Assembly (NCBI RefSeq): GCF_003473485.1
Contig: NC_053042.1
Span: forward strand, 8,824,501 to 8,888,500
DNA from: Medicago truncatula
Taxonomy: Eukaryota; Streptophyta; Magnoliopsida; Fabales; Fabaceae
DNA length: 64,000 nucleotides
Reading direction: 5' to 3'
Positions 11,767 through 23,765 of this stretch are shown here, in pieces. The first letter of the stretch is position 1. Each line of letters opens with the position of its first letter. The notes beneath the pieces were generated by a model. That model was not told the origin of the DNA. It worked only from the letters and a program-made list of their open reading frames with translations, and did no database searches. The position numbers and the translations under genes are program-made.

Positions 11767-12950
11767 TATTTGTCCTTGCCTACCTATTTGACACACCATC
11801 GTTAATATAGATGTATTTGAAAATACGATGACACTTTGTGGTTTTTACTACTTATTGACAACTTTATTGACTATAATAATTAAATAATTAAGTTTCATTA
11901 TTATTTGGATATTGCTTTAACTACATGTTAAAAAGATATAATATTTTATCTTATATAAATAAGAAAATCTTATGCGATATAAATATTGTCTTTGCTCTTG
12001 CCTCATTGTTTGACACGTCACCATTAATAGAGATATATTTGGAAATACAGTGACATTTTTCAGCTATTAACAACTTTATTTGACCGTAATAATCATATAT
12101 GTTTCATTACCCTTTGGTTATTGTTTTAAACTCACATTTTGTTCTCTAACTATGGGATATCATGTTTGTACCACTACTTCATGTGACAAATCTTATATAA
12201 AAAATAAGAAAATTTTATATTTGTCCTTGCCTCCCATTTGACACACACCATTATTGGAGATTTATTTGAAAATAAAATGTACTTCCTCCGTCCCAAATTG
12301 TATGACGTTTTGGCCATTTCACACGTATTAAGAAATGTAATTAATATTGTGTGGGGAAGAGAAATTATGAGTTATTTTACAAAATTATCCATAATAAATG
12401 GTATGGAAAAGATAAATGAAATAATTGAAAGAAGAGAGAGTAATTAATAGATAAGGATATAATAGAAAAAATAACATTAATATTTCATTGGTATTGTAAA
12501 GCGACATATAATTTAGGACAAATTTTTTTTTCCAAAGCGACATACAATTTGGGACAGAAGGAGTGTAAGGAAATCCTATACAATGAAAATCTTATTGTCT
12601 TGTCCTTGCCCCCGCATTTGACACACCACTATTAATGGGGGTATATTTGAAAATAAAATGATATTTTTCAATGTTTTACAGCTTCATTCACTATTTTTCA
12701 TCATTTTAACAACTTTATTGACTATAATAATAATAATATATGTGTTCATTTCCCTTTGGATATTACTTTAAACTTACATTTTGTTTTCTAACTATGGGAT
12801 AACATGTTTGTAGCATTTTGTTTTCTAATTATGGGATACCACTACATATCAGAAAAATCTTATATCATATCTCAATATGAATAAAAAAACATTTACAACA
12901 GAAATTTTATCTTTGTCCTTCATCCCCATTTGATATTGTCGCGGTGATTT
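11767..12950. repeat. Degenerate ~230-bp tandem repeat upstream of NPF-B
   Basis: Units begin with a T(T/C)TTGTCCTTGCC...TTTGACACACCA segment near 11767, 11990, 12222, 12598 and 12912. Shared later parts include GACAACTTTATTGACT..ATAAT and CATTTTGTT.TCTAACTATGGGAT. Copies differ strongly in length. The third is interrupted by the Stowaway-like element at 12282-12565. Confidence 0.7.
12282..12565. mobile_element. Stowaway-like MITE
   Basis: A 284-bp element with inverted ends CTTCCTCCGTCCCAAATTG and CAATTTGGGACAGAAGGAG, flanked by TA on both sides (12280-12281, 12566-12567). This is the form of Tc1/mariner-derived Stowaway MITEs. There is no coding capacity. Confidence 0.8.
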
Positions 12951-14290
12951 TTGGAGATCAAGCTATTGATTAGCGATGACTCATAAATTTAGGTTTACCA
13001 TCGAGCTTTAATTTTTTCTAAGGGAAAGGGGAAAAAGTTCGAATAAACCCATAATTTTTAGTGATTTAAGGTTCGAGGGTTAGTTACGTAAAGAGAAGGT
13101 ATTATCACCTTAAACGTCTATAATATTCTATAGGATCTCTTGCATTTATTTATTTTTGGCTAAAAATTATTATTATTTGCTTGCAAAAAAGGGATTAGTG
13201 TGATGAGGGAAAGAAAATATTTTTTATTATTTTTTGATTTGCAAAGACAAAGTCTTTTGCCTACGTATCCGTGAGGGATCAAAACTACGTAGTTCGGGGT
13301 AAAAAGCCAAGTGATTTGTTTGATGTTTTTTATTATTTTTTGAAAAGGTTTTAAAAATAAAAGTAAATGGCAAAGAGAAAATTTGTTTGTTTTTTAAGAA
13401 AAGGGTTTAAATATATTAAAATGGATTAAAAATTTAAGAAAATTAAAATAGAAAAATCTCTTGATAAAAATCAAGGTTTTTTTTAGAAAAATATTTCTTT
13501 TTTGAAATTGGTTTTTTGGACTATTTGAATGCTTTTTGATTTGTTTTATTTATTTTTTAAAGCCTAAAAATTAAAATGACGATGAATTAAATGCAAGAGA
13601 ATTCTGTAGTGAAACTAGATCAAAACGAATCATCTTCCCTTGGATAATAAAACTAGACCTAATATTTTTTTGTATTTTTTTATATTTAAGAACTAAATAA
13701 ATAATGAAGTAAAGACAATGCATATTTTTCTTTATATTTACAATTTCCCTAAAATACATTCTAATTGCAAATTAATAAATAACAAAATTAAAATGCTATC
13801 AAATAAATAAACAATGAAAAAAAAATAAAATAAATAAAAAGTGGACCAAAAACGAACCAAAAAATGAGGTATTATAAAATACCTCTCACGGACAATAAAC
13901 TAAATAGGGACTATGGTCTTAAGAACATTCTTAAAATCCGAAGGGACGGAAAAAGAGGGAGAAGAAAAGAATAGCTCTTCAACAAAAGCTAAAGGAGGGA
14001 GAAGAGAGAAAAATTCTTTGACAACTCAAGAGAACTTTGAGTACAAGTGATGAATAAGAGCTCTATTTATGGGTGAGGAGTCAAATATGAGTTTTAGATC
14101 CAAAATTAATAGTTTGACTAAGATCATTTGACTGATACAAAATTAATAGTTTGACCTCACCTCATAAATGAGCAATAATTGAGAATGTTGACTTGAGGAA
14201 GAAAAATAAAATAAAAAAGAACTAAAAAAAAAAGAAATAGAAAAGGAAAAGAAAAACATAATAATAAATGGTAAACAAAAAAGATAAAAA
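12948..14290 (+). mobile_element. LTR-retrotransposon fragment (probable Ty3/gypsy LTR piece)
   Basis: Starts at TGTCGCGGTGA and contains blocks typical of legume LTRs: GTTCGAGGGTTAGTTACG, GAAGGTATTATCACC followed by CTATAGGATCTCTTG, and CCTACGTATCCGTGAGG with AACTACGTAGTTCGGGG. No internal protein domains are seen. The right end is not defined and no matching flanking duplication was found. Treated as an old fossil of uncertain extent. Confidence 0.45.
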
Positions 14291-14296
14291 ATAAAA

Positions 14297-14610
14297 GGCT
14301 TAATTGCACTTTTGGACCCCTATCTTTTCAAAAGTTGCGGTTATGGACCCTTAACTAATTTAAATACAAAACAGCCCCCTATGTTTTGATTCTTTGGCAG
14401 TTTTGGACCCCCAAGGCAAAAAAAAAATAAAAATTTGACACATGGCACCTCACTTAGGGTGCCACGTCAGCGTTGACCGAGTCAACAATGGACTGGGGGT
14501 CCAAAACTGCCAAAGAATCAAAACATAGGGGGCTGTTTTGTATTTAAATTAGTTAAGGGTCCATAACCGCAACTTTTGGAAAAATAGGGGTCCAAAAGTG
14601 CAATTAAGCC
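14297..14610. mobile_element. Mutator-like MITE (GGCTTAATTGCAC family), copy 1
   Basis: A 314-bp element with near-perfect terminal inverted repeats of about 115 bp (GGCTTAATTGCACTTTTGG...) and a perfect 9-bp duplication AAAATAAAA on each side. The short centre contains ATGGCACCTCACTTAGG and CGTTGACCGAGTCAAC. The element at 18132-18445 is the same sequence inverted, at very high identity. Confidence 0.88.
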
Positions 14611-15009
14611 AAAATAAAAAGACTAAAATAAAAAAAATAAAAAAACCAAGAATAAAATAAAAAATAAATCCTAAATAGAACAAAAAATTAGGTGTTTCAA
14701 ACTTAATCTAATAACCATACTTGACCTTAGGCATATCAGTAGCAAGCATTAACAGTTCACACAAATTAAATAACTATATGAGTCTTAAATGATAACTTAA
14801 CAAGCTTACAAACCGTGTGTTATCTTTTAATTTTTGTTGGTTGGTAATTGGTATGAGTAACTCTTGCCTCCTTAGATGAAGTTAATATGATATATCTGGG
14901 AAATACCAAGAGTTGTGTTGTATCCCCAATACAAAAATAAAAAAAATAAAAAAAACTGAAATAATAATAATTGTGGTATGAGAATTTGAAGGATCGGTAG
15001 TTCTTTTTG

Positions 15010-16069
15010 TTTTTTTTTAGCAACGTCAAAATTAATTTATATCATTCAATAATAAAGTTTTCAAACTAGACGGTACATCAGAGAAAATATGGGGGCTAGG
15101 GTGGGATAAGGAAACTCTAGCTATGTTATGAGCTACCTTATTTGCTTACCTCCTTACAAAACGCATAGAAAAGTTAGCGTGGAAAGACAAAAGTTGTTTA
15201 CAATAAAAAATAATCTCACCAAGTTCATTGTGGGGGTTGACACTAGAGTTCACAACATCCACCACAATTTTGCAATCAGATTCGAAGATAACAGATTACA
15301 TGCCTCGAGCAATAGCCAGTTTGACTGCTTCAAGAAGTCCGGTAGCTTCCGCCTCAGATGGAGTGACGCTAAGAAACTCATAATTAGACAAGCCAAGCAG
15401 AAAATGACCCATGGAGTCTCTGAAGCATAAACCATAGCCCATGATAGAGTTATTGTTAAACAACGTGCAGTCAACATTACATTTAACAAATGTCAGCGGA
15501 GGCTTCTCCCACAATGCATCATGTGTTATTTCTTGCACCGGATTGTTTGCTTGTTGCATATAGGTCCATTCATAGAGTGTGTCTCTTGCTCGATTACAAA
15601 CCACAAGCGACGGTGTATCAACATTGTCCCAAAGTTTTCTATTCCGACATTTCCAAAGGCTCCATAGAGTCATAGCTACCAATGCCACTTGAGAAATGGA
15701 TAACCTGTCAAAAAAAGTGAACAACATAGAGGGGAAATCACTGGCAGTGACGAAGATCCCGAACAAGATTATCCAGCTTCAGTAATTTCCAGCAGTTTGT
15801 TGCCTTAGAGCAAACAAAAAAGATGTGCATTTGTGTTTCCGCTAATTCATTACACACCACACAAGTATCGTCGCAAGGGATCCCCTTTTGCACAAGTCGG
15901 GACCTTGTTGGAAGGCATTGGTGTACAAGACGCCAAATGAAGGAACGAACACGCGGTGGTGCCTTCAACTGCCATATTCGGCCCCAGTCAATATTCTGCT
16001 GCACATTATTTGTCTCGGCTGCAAGGGTTATGCAACTATTATAAGCAGATTTGACAGAATAGGATCCGT
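15010..16069 (-). mobile_element. 5'-truncated L1-type LINE (zf-RVT and RNase H-like domains)
   Basis: A 1060-bp minus-strand insertion flanked by a perfect 15-bp duplication CGGTAGTTCTTTTTG (14995-15009, 16070-16084), with poly-A (poly-T at 15010 on the plus strand). The segment around 16004-15738 encodes the zinc-binding reverse-transcriptase tail (LKAPPRVRSFIWRLVHQCLP, then CDDTCVVCNELAETQMHIFF.C). The segment around 15766-15250 encodes an RNase H-like domain (VKCNVDCTLFNNNSIMGYG, SEAEATGLLEAVKLA). The two lie in different frames, so the copy is dead. The polymerase and endonuclease parts are missing through 5' truncation. Confidence 0.92.
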
Positions 16070-16195
16070 CGGTAGTTCTTTTTGATATATATATAAATAT
16101 AAATAATAACTCTGAAAAAGTGTAATATACTATACGGGCCGACTTGATAGACTTTTTTTATAAGTCTAAGCCCGGCCTATTTAAATTAGGGTCTC

Positions 16196-16370
16196 GCTAA
16201 CCAGTGCCCTAAGGGCAATGGTTAAGGATTTCATTGATAGAAAAAAGAAAAAAAAACTTTGTCTTGAAAATACAAGTCTTTACTTTTGTCTTGGCAATAA
16301 TTACACCACTTTTCGATGCAAATTTACTTATTTTAGTACTTTAACCAATGCCCCAAGGGCAATGGTTAGC
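16196..16370. mobile_element. MITE with GCTAACCA termini
   Basis: A 175-bp element with ~30-bp inverted ends (GCTAACCAGTGCCCTAAGGG against CCCCAAGGGCAATGGTTAGC). Similar ends occur near 22440-22500 and 36410-36440, suggesting a family. No target duplication could be assigned. Confidence 0.65.
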
Positions 16371-16532
16371 ATTCTTCTTTAAATTAATAGGCTTTTTAAA
16401 AAGCTCAAGCTTGACTCATTTATTAAACGAGTTAGACCCCAGACTTTTAGTAGGCCGAGTTGTAAACCCCTGACGGGCAGCATGGCCTATTCCCACCATA
16501 CGTTGATGCCATTACTCAAGTAACCGGGGTTA

Positions 16533-17460
16533 CAAGCATGGTTATCAGAATCCCGACTTAAATCCCAAAATCCAGAATTTTGCGACTTTGTGTAGCTTCA
16601 ACAACTCAAATCCATAGCAGAGTCCCAAAAAAAGACAAAATCCTATCAAAATTGCAGGATTTTGAAGGATTTTTTATTTTATTTTTATAAGAGTCAATTT
16701 TTGACCCAATTCGTCAATTGATCCAATTTGAATCCATGATCCGGTGCTATAAATACCCAAAAAGGCCAAAAATATTCATTCTTTCACTTCTCGCACACTT
16801 CCTTATTAGTTACATTGTTCATCTAGTTCAAAATGAACTAAACCTAGGTTGTTTAGCATTATTATGACTACTAAAGAATATTTGTATATAGGCTTTAAGT
16901 CATTTATGTATATTTATTTTGCGGACTTTGAACTTTAAGTCATTTATGACTCTATGCAATTTATAACATATACCCCGTCCCATAATAACTGAGTCATTTG
17001 CAAAAAAAAAGTGTCCCAAAATAACTGAGCTATTTCATTTTTCAATAGAATATTAATTACTTTTTTTTTTCCTTTTATAACTCTAATTAATACTACTTTC
17101 ATCACTTCTAGTTTAATATATTCCACTTTGCATATATGACAGTGGAGAATGCACCAATACTTAACAAGAGCACTTAAAACTATTTTTTCTCTCTCGATCA
17201 TTTATACGTTTTTCTTAATATGTGTGAATTGAGCAAATGGATCAGTTAATCCGGGACGAAGGGAGTATTTAACATTATTTTTGTTTTGGTAGAATCCTCG
17301 ATTTTTATTGCGATTTTATGAGTCCCGATTTTACTATTCTATATCAATTCTACAAAAATCCTTAAGTAAAATCCTTCAATTTTAATTGCGATTTTACGAG
17401 TCATTCTGCTATTCCCTTTCGACTTTAAGTAAAGTCTCGATTTTGACCTCCTTGGTTACA
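16533..17460. repeat. Dispersed repeat with CATGGTTATCAGAATCCCGA-type ends
   Basis: The left end carries GCATGGTTATCAGAATCCCG and the right end TCTCGATTTTGACC.CCTTGGTTACATG, its degenerate inverse. The interior has repeated AAATCC..AATTTTGCGA motifs. A related element lies at 51876-52585. A Stowaway-like MITE is nested at 16973-17265. Confidence 0.5.
16973..17265. mobile_element. Stowaway-like MITE nested in a dispersed repeat
   Basis: Inverted ends CCCCGTCCCATAATAACTGA and TCAGTTAATCCGGGACGAAG with GGGAG at the edge, flanked by TA on both sides; 293 bp. Divergent from the Stowaway-like copy at 12282. Confidence 0.75.
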
Positions 17461-17539
17461 TGTTAAAAGGTAAAGTGCTTAGTGTCTGTTGCCTTATCAA
17501 ATCAAATCAATTTGTCTCTTAATCTTCTCTTAAAAACAG

Positions 17540-20500
17540 AAACACAAGTAACCCTCGTTTCACGGTTTCACCACGCATTCGCTGTCTTTTAGCGCAAACC
17601 CCAACTCTCTCTCTCTGCAAACTCAACCTTGTACTTGGTACGTTACTCTTTACTTTTTCACTTCCGTTACTCTTTCTTTTTGTTTCTCTATTGTTTCTTG
17701 TTACATTGATCATCATGAAACAACAATCTTGTCTTCTATTGTATTTGTAACACCCTTTATTGATTTTCTCTGTATTTTTTTGTTATTTCGATCAAACTAT
17801 GTTTGCATTTTTTTCATTGAAATTAATTAACAAAATAGGTTGTCTTTGTCAATCACTTTTTTTGTTACCTAAGGGCCATGCATGCAAACCCTGATTTGAG
17901 CCTTTTGACTTATTTGAGCTTATAAACTGGAATAAGTACTTCTGATGATGTGTGAGATAGCTTATTTGAGCTTACAAACTCTCTTGCATAGCTTGCTTAA
18001 TATTTTTTTACATAAGGGGAATGCATGCACACCCTGATTTGGGTTTATTGACTTATTTGAGCTTATAGGGTTAAATATGTTTTTAATCCCCGGAAAATCA
18101 CGAGTTTTAAGTTAGTCCCTAATAAATTTTAGGCTTAATTGCACTTTTGGACCCCTATCTTTCCAAAAGTTGCGGTTATGGACCCCTAACTAATTTAAAT
18201 ACAAAACAGCCCCCTATGTTTTGATTTTTGGCAGTTTTGGACCCCCATTCCATTGTTGACTCGGTCAACGCTGACGTGGCACCCTAAGTGAGGTGCCATG
18301 TGTCAATTTTTTTTTTTTTTTTTTGCCTTGGGGGTCCAAAACTGCCAAAGAATCAAAACATAGGGGGCTGTTTTGTATTTAAATTAGTTAGGGGTTCATA
18401 ACTGCAACTTTTGGAAAGATAAGGGTCCAAAAGTGCAATTAAGCCATTTTAATGGGAATTTTAGTCCTTCATGATATTGCAGTTTGTAAGAATAATCCTT
18501 CTTTTTCAAAATAGTCATCACAAAAAATGGATACTTTTAGTCCTCAAAATAGTCATTATAAAATGAGACTAAAAGTGAATAGTTTTTTTTTTTTTTCCAG
18601 GGACTAAACATGAAATCTCGTGATTTTGTAGGGACTAAAAACATATTTAACCTTTATTTTTTATCCAATGTTTTTCCACATGTTGTAGCAATTGTTTCCC
18701 TTTTGTTCCTGAAAACGTAGTTTTCATCATTCAAACACGTTGTAAATATCTTGTAGGACTGTGTATGAGTACAGTCAAAGAGTGATTTAAATTTGTGGAT
18801 GAATATTTTCCTTAACATATCAATTGTAAGTTTGTAACACTAAAATTGACTGTTTCTCTGTTTTTTGTTAATGCTTACAGTGAGTTTTTCTTTCCCCTTT
18901 CAAAGGAGGATATTGTTCTCATTCAAGAAAAATGGGGCGAGCTTTAGTAAAGGTTGAACTTGGTGATTCTCATATGAGTGAGTTGAATTATCCTGATGAT
19001 AAAAGAATAAGATCAGAAAGGCGGTGGAGGAGACGAGAGGCCATGAATGACAGTTTGAAGTACAATTGTTTCACTAGTGCTACAAAGACGACTGTGATGA
19101 ATGGTGAAAATATGGCTGCTTTAAATGCTAAAAATGACCATACGATAGATCTTGATGCAGATGAAGATAATGTAAACAATTTGAGTGCAAATACCGGTGA
19201 AGATGATGATAAAATGGATGAAGATCATGGAAATATGGCCGCTTTAATTGATAAAAATGATCATGTGATAGAGTGTGATGCAGCAGATGAAGATAATGTG
19301 AACAATTTGAGTGCAAATACCGGTGAAGATGATGATGAAATGGGTGAAGATCATGGAAATACGGCTGCTTTAATTGATAAAAACGATCATACTATAGATG
19401 ATGAGGCTGATGAAGATTATGCAGAATTTTTGAGTACATATACTGGTGAAGAGGTTGATGAAACGGATGAAGATTATGGAAATACGGATGCTTTAATTGA
19501 TAAAAATAATCAGACTATAGATGATGATGCAGATGAGGATTATATGAAATTTTTGAGTGGATATACCAGTGAAGACGATGATGAAACGGATGAAGATTAT
19601 CGATCCTTTTTGACTACATATGATCCTGATATTCTAACTGATTGTTCTAGTAATCACAATGGAGGTTCAAATGGCAACAACAGTGGCAGTGATGAAACGG
19701 ATGCAGATTACGCAGCCTTTTTGCCTACATATAATCCTGATGATAGTGGAATTGATTGTGCTAGTAATCACAGTGGTTCAAATATTGACGTCAACTTTGA
19801 CGACAACACTGGCAGGGAGGATGTAGGAGAAGGTTGCAGTTATTTTCCGAATCAATCTGTTTCTGATCATATTAGTGATGGTGTTGGTGTAGATGAAGAT
19901 GATCAGTTACTAGGAAAAAGTTCAAGTGTTAGGCGAAATTCACTCGTTTCTGATCAGGAATTTGATACTCCTGAAGTGCAGTTTGATGTTGATGAAGATT
20001 ATGAACAATTCCTTAATTCTGTGACGATTGTTGATGACGATAAGGAGTATTTTCGTGACAAGAATACCACCAACACATCCAATGTGGAGGATGAGAATAA
20101 TTCCTCTGATTCAGATCTGATTATTTTGGATTCTTATCCAATTTGTGAAAACACCCCTTTCGTTTCTTCAAAAACATATGATACATCGGTAAATATCTTC
20201 AACTTCACAGTGTGTCTCTATATTAATGATATTTTGCAAACGGTCCACAAACATGCACGCTGTTCCGTTTTTTTAAAGAAACAAATCCAAAAAATTAATT
20301 TTTATTTTCTCCCATAACACGTCTTTATGCTATGTGTTTTTAGTGTTTTGGAGATAAAATGAACCCCGAAGACAACAACCAAATAGCTGCTTATGATCTT
20401 TCTGAATTCCGGAAAAGACTTATGGAATGTCTTGACAGGCCTTATGACCAAAAAGAGTATGATGAGCTTCTTCTCAAAGCATCTAAGCATACAAAAAAAG

Positions 20501-21688
20501 AACGCCATCTAGAAACCCGGCGGGGGGTGGTCAAAGCATATTACTCTAAAGGTCTTAGCAAATCATATCTTGATATGTACCCTGGTAGGTCCATATCTTT
20601 TCAAGTATTCTTCTGGCTTCTTAGATTTTCTTCTTTTATTTATAAAAATGGTATAGCTTAAAGTTTGATCCTAAGGATGCAATCAAGATTCATTGCTCTA
20701 TATTCAATCATCACCACTACCATTGCAAAACTCTCACTTGATGTGTTGGGTGGACCAACGAAAACTTAGTTGAATTATAAGCTTTTAGAGAAGAGAAGGT
20801 TATACACTTCATCTTTCATGTCATGAAACCTTAAAACTATCTTGTATTGACATATATTTTCTACTTTGTGATAGTTGTTTGTCAGTGTCATTTCCAAAAC
20901 AATGTGTCAAAAGTAATTTTGAGCTTCATGAATAAATGTAATTTGCTCATGAACTTATGAGTTAATTTGTTATTGAACTTAATAAATAACATTAATCACG
21001 GATTCTTTGATTTCTCTGTAGTCGAGCTAGATCATGATACCTATTAATCACGGGCTCATTCTGTGACCGACAAGTAATGATTTCTAATCATCACTATATT
21101 TGTGTTAGATTTTGCTGAGAACATCATTTCAGTCTATATTCTAATGTGTGGTTGGTTTGTGCAAGCTTTTTGGTAGCTTATACTTCTTTTGGATTTTCAA
21201 CTTCTATTCTTATTATAGCTCAACTCTTTCGATGCTCAATCTGATTTCAGGCCTCTATCAAATATTTGTTTCGTAATTGTGCAGATCTAGTAAAAGTTAT
21301 TACCGAGTTCAAGGAACAACATAGGGTTTTGTTTCTCTTGCGAGGATTTTTTTTCTGGGTGGAAGTAAGTCAATAAATTTATGTTCACATAATTTCCTGT
21401 ATTAATGATTATTTTCGTGACATGGCATAAACTTTTGATGCAATTCCCTAGATTATTGTACAGTTTTATTTGGTGCATTGTTTCATAATTCAACTTTTGA
21501 TGTTTTTGTATCGAACACAGATAAATATGTGAGTTTCATGTATACATCTGCTAATCGTTGTGAATTGTTTACGTTGGAAGTTATTTTGATGTACTTTTGT
21601 CTGTCCATTTTTGCAGAAAGTGAGCCTCTTGGGAAGGTTTCAGCCTTGGCGTGACGAATCATGTTTAGAGATATTGCAAAAAATATAA
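17540..21688 (+). CDS. Acidic-repeat unknown family, copy 2 (complete, 549 aa)
   Basis: I do not recognise this family. Predicted exons: 5'UTR about 17540-17637; leader plus CDS 18881-20188 (ATG 18932); 20344-20584; 21285-21364; 21617-21688 (TAA). GT-AG boundaries and phases agree with copies 3 and 4. The N-terminus has a basic stretch (ERRWRRREAMNDSLKYN). It is followed by four 41-42-residue acidic repeats starting N(M/T)xALIDKNDH and rich in DEDY and GEDDDE. Next come DETDADYAAFLPTYNPD units and a VTIVDDDKEY segment that is multiplied in copy 3. The short C-terminal exons are the conserved part: AAYDLSEFRKRLMECLDRPY, YLDMYPGD, RVLFLLRGFFFW and FQPWRDESCLEIL. No signal peptide or transmembrane stretch is evident in the main exon; it is strongly acidic and probably disordered. 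No function is assigned. Intron 1 holds nested MITEs. Confidence 0.75.
18069..18652. mobile_element. MITE with GGTTAAATATGTTTTTA ends, hosting a second MITE
   Basis: Left end GGTTAAATATGTTTTTAATC and right end GGGACTAAAAACATATTTAACC form imperfect inverted repeats that also share a TCACGAG block. Nested inside is the element at 18132-18445, so the host element is the older one. The target duplication is not clear. Confidence 0.7.
18132..18445. mobile_element. Mutator-like MITE (GGCTTAATTGCAC family), copy 2, nested
   Basis: A 314-bp element, essentially the inverse of the one at 14297-14610. The long inverted ends are the same and the central block GACTCGGTCAACGCTGACG is reversed. It is flanked by ATTTTA on both sides; a full 9-bp duplication is not visible. 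It lies in intron 1 of copy 2. Confidence 0.85.
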
Positions 21689-22133
21689 AAATGGCATCTC
21701 TTATATCTATGATTTGGAACTAATGGTTTTTGAATCTGCATTGCATAGGCAATGTTTTTATGTACAGTTAAACATATCACTGAATTATGACACAATATGC
21801 AGTAGCTGAAAATTAAAGTTACTTCTTCATTATTAGCTGAGTAAGAAAACCATGTATTAGTGTTTGCTTTTTATTTCCAGTTCCTTGATTATCATTTTTT
21901 TTTCCGTTTCTTCTGAAACACCATTATTTTTGTGGAACTGACATCAACTAAATCACCATCTCTTTCATAAGAACGAAGATGAACTTCATTAAGAAGCCAA
22001 CCTCTATTCTTAATAAAAATTTCAAACGATTCTCAAATACTCGCATGGACCAAAAATCTAAGTGATTCGAAATAAAATTTCCATGTGTATTAAATATATG
22101 AAGCAGTCGATTGTAGCAAATTAGCTGTGTTAC

Positions 22134-22175
22134 CTATGATGAAGGGAAGGGTTCTAAAGTCACCCTTTGGATTTG
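22134..22175 (-). pseudogene. Relic of NPF transporter exon 1
   Basis: The minus strand reads NPKGDFRTLPFII followed by G and a GTAACA donor, against NPKGGFRTLPFII and the same donor in NPF-A. The similarity extends a little into the intron side. Upstream sequence is cut by a SINE piece at about 22196, and no other NPF exon follows. This is a third NPF copy reduced to a fragment, placed between copies 2 and 3 of the acidic family in the orientation expected for a [NPF minus, acidic gene plus] repeat unit. Confidence 0.8.
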
Positions 22176-22195
22176 TATCGGATGTGCAGGGTTTT

Positions 22196-22305
22196 TCTTT
22201 TAGTCAAGTAGTTTAGTGATTAGACACACATAAGTGTGAGAAGTGGAGAATACAGTGTTCGAATCCCTTCCGTACATTCCCATGGAGCTAGCAACTGAAA
22301 CAGGA
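22196..22305 (-). mobile_element. SINE family 1 fragment beside the NPF relic
   Basis: Matches the 3' half of the family seen at 1101-1233 (GTCAAGTAGTTTAGTGATTAG, a TAAGTGTGAGAAGTGG block, a degenerate B-box GTGTTCGAATCCC). The end with the A-box is weak (GAGCTAGCAACTGAAAC). Confidence 0.6.
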
Positions 22306-22739
22306 CAGAAACTGTTTCTTTCTGTATTTCATTTTTGTAAATGTCTAGCTCAAATACATTTTTTGGGTAGCTTTAATTTAGACTCATGTAATTTATTGTT
22401 GTGGTAAAATTGCAATGTTTAGTCAGTAAATTTATTAAAAAAAAAAAGAAAAAGAGAATGTTAGAGAGTGCCCTCAAGGTAATGGTTAAACAACCGAAAC
22501 AAATAATTTTTTTATTAAAAGTAATGTAATTATTATTTAATTCAAAAGTTCTATTAATAAAAAATATATAAACATGTGAGCCAAGTTTGGGTTTTTATAA
22601 ACATTCGTCATTGAAAGTAAAAAATTATTTATATCAACTATAAATTGTTTAAATTCTACGTAACATAATTTACCTACTTTACTTCATTTTATTGATGCTC
22701 TTAGGCATAGTTATAGAACTATTCAAAATGCTACTTTGG

Positions 22740-23000
22740 GTTTCACTTAGTGTATGTTTGGATGGGCGGTTGCAAATCACGTTTTGCTTAAAATCATGGC
22801 AAAAAATCATGTGTAATGAATAGTCACGATAGTCCCTCAATATATCAAAATTTCAAAATAGTTTCTGATTGTGCACTTTGTTAGTTAAAATAGTCTCTGG
22901 TGCTAAAATAATCTCTCAATGCTCACAATAATTCTGTTCATATAAGGACTAAAATGGTAATAAATAAATATTTATAAGGAATGATATGACAATAAGTAAA
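22740..23000. repeat. MITE-like remnant, GTGTATGTTTGGATGG type
   Basis: Starts with GTGTATGTTTGGATGGGCGG, a common legume repeat start. It is followed by TAGTC.CTCAATATATCAAA and TGATTGTGCACT segments shared with the element at 36608-36988. Boundaries are uncertain. Confidence 0.4.
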
Positions 23001-23001
23001 T

Positions 23002-23471
23002 GACTTAATTACACTTTTGACCTTTTAAGTATCCTAAAGTTGTGATTTTAGCCCCCTAAAAATATAACTCATTCTAGGCCCCTTAAGTTTACTTTATGTT
23101 GCAATTTTGGCCCCTAGCCCAATTTTGACCCAATCAATGCTGACGTGGACGCCACGTGTGTAATATTTGAATTATTTTTGTATTTTTTAATAAAAAACTA
23201 TTTTTTTTCATTTTTGTAATAAAAAAACAAAAAAAATTGTAATTTTTTTTATTTGTAATTAAAAAACAAATTTTTTAATTACAATTTAAAAAAAAAAACA
23301 AAAAAATTACACACGTGACGCCCGCTTGTCAGTTGACTAGGTCAAAATTGACGTGGGGGGGTCAAAATTGCCACATAAAGTAAACTTAGGGGGCCTGAAA
23401 AGAGTTGTTTTTTTTAGGGGTCAAAATCAAAACTTTGGGAAACTTATAGGGGGACAAAAGTGTAATTATTC
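23002..23471. mobile_element. Mutator-like MITE, divergent, 9-bp duplication
   Basis: A 470-bp element with inverted ends GACTTAATTACACTTTTG and CAAAAGTGTAATTATTC, flanked by a perfect 9-bp duplication TAAGTAAAT (22993-23001, 23472-23480). The centre is A/T homopolymer-rich and contains ACGTGGACGCCACGTGTG. It is a diverged relative of the 14297 and 18132 elements. Confidence 0.85.
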
Positions 23472-23569
23472 TAAGTAAATACATTGAAGTAAGAGCATCC
23501 ACAATGGAGACTCTCATATTTGAGATCTTAAATGGGTTCCACATTGACACATTATTTTTTAATAATAGT

Positions 23570-23765
23570 ACCTAATAAGTATCCGATCTAAGAATCGACT
23601 AATCCGAGGGGACCAATCCCACCGCCTACTTGTGGGGGCCCCGTTTAAAGCTAGAGTAAGCTGTGTATGGACTTAGCCCACCGAAATTGACACTAGAAGA
23701 AATCGAAGCTGAGACCTCTGGAGAAGCAAACTCCAAGATCCCAAATCAACCACTAATATGACTAT
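23570..23765. repeat. Dispersed repeat (TTAGCCCACCGAAATTGACA type)
   Basis: The block AAATTGACACTAGAAGAAAT..GACCTCTGGAGAAGCAAACTCC resembles 63075-63180, where AAATTGACACTGGGGAGGGT is followed by CCAGAGGAGAAGCACACTCCC. Possibly a SINE-like or MITE family; ends are not defined. Confidence 0.4.

Noticed and set aside
12238-12447. 69-residue plus-strand frame
   Set aside because: Lies in the Stowaway-like MITE and tandem array.
15128-15430. Plus-strand 100-residue open frame
   Set aside because: Antisense of the LINE RNase H-like region.
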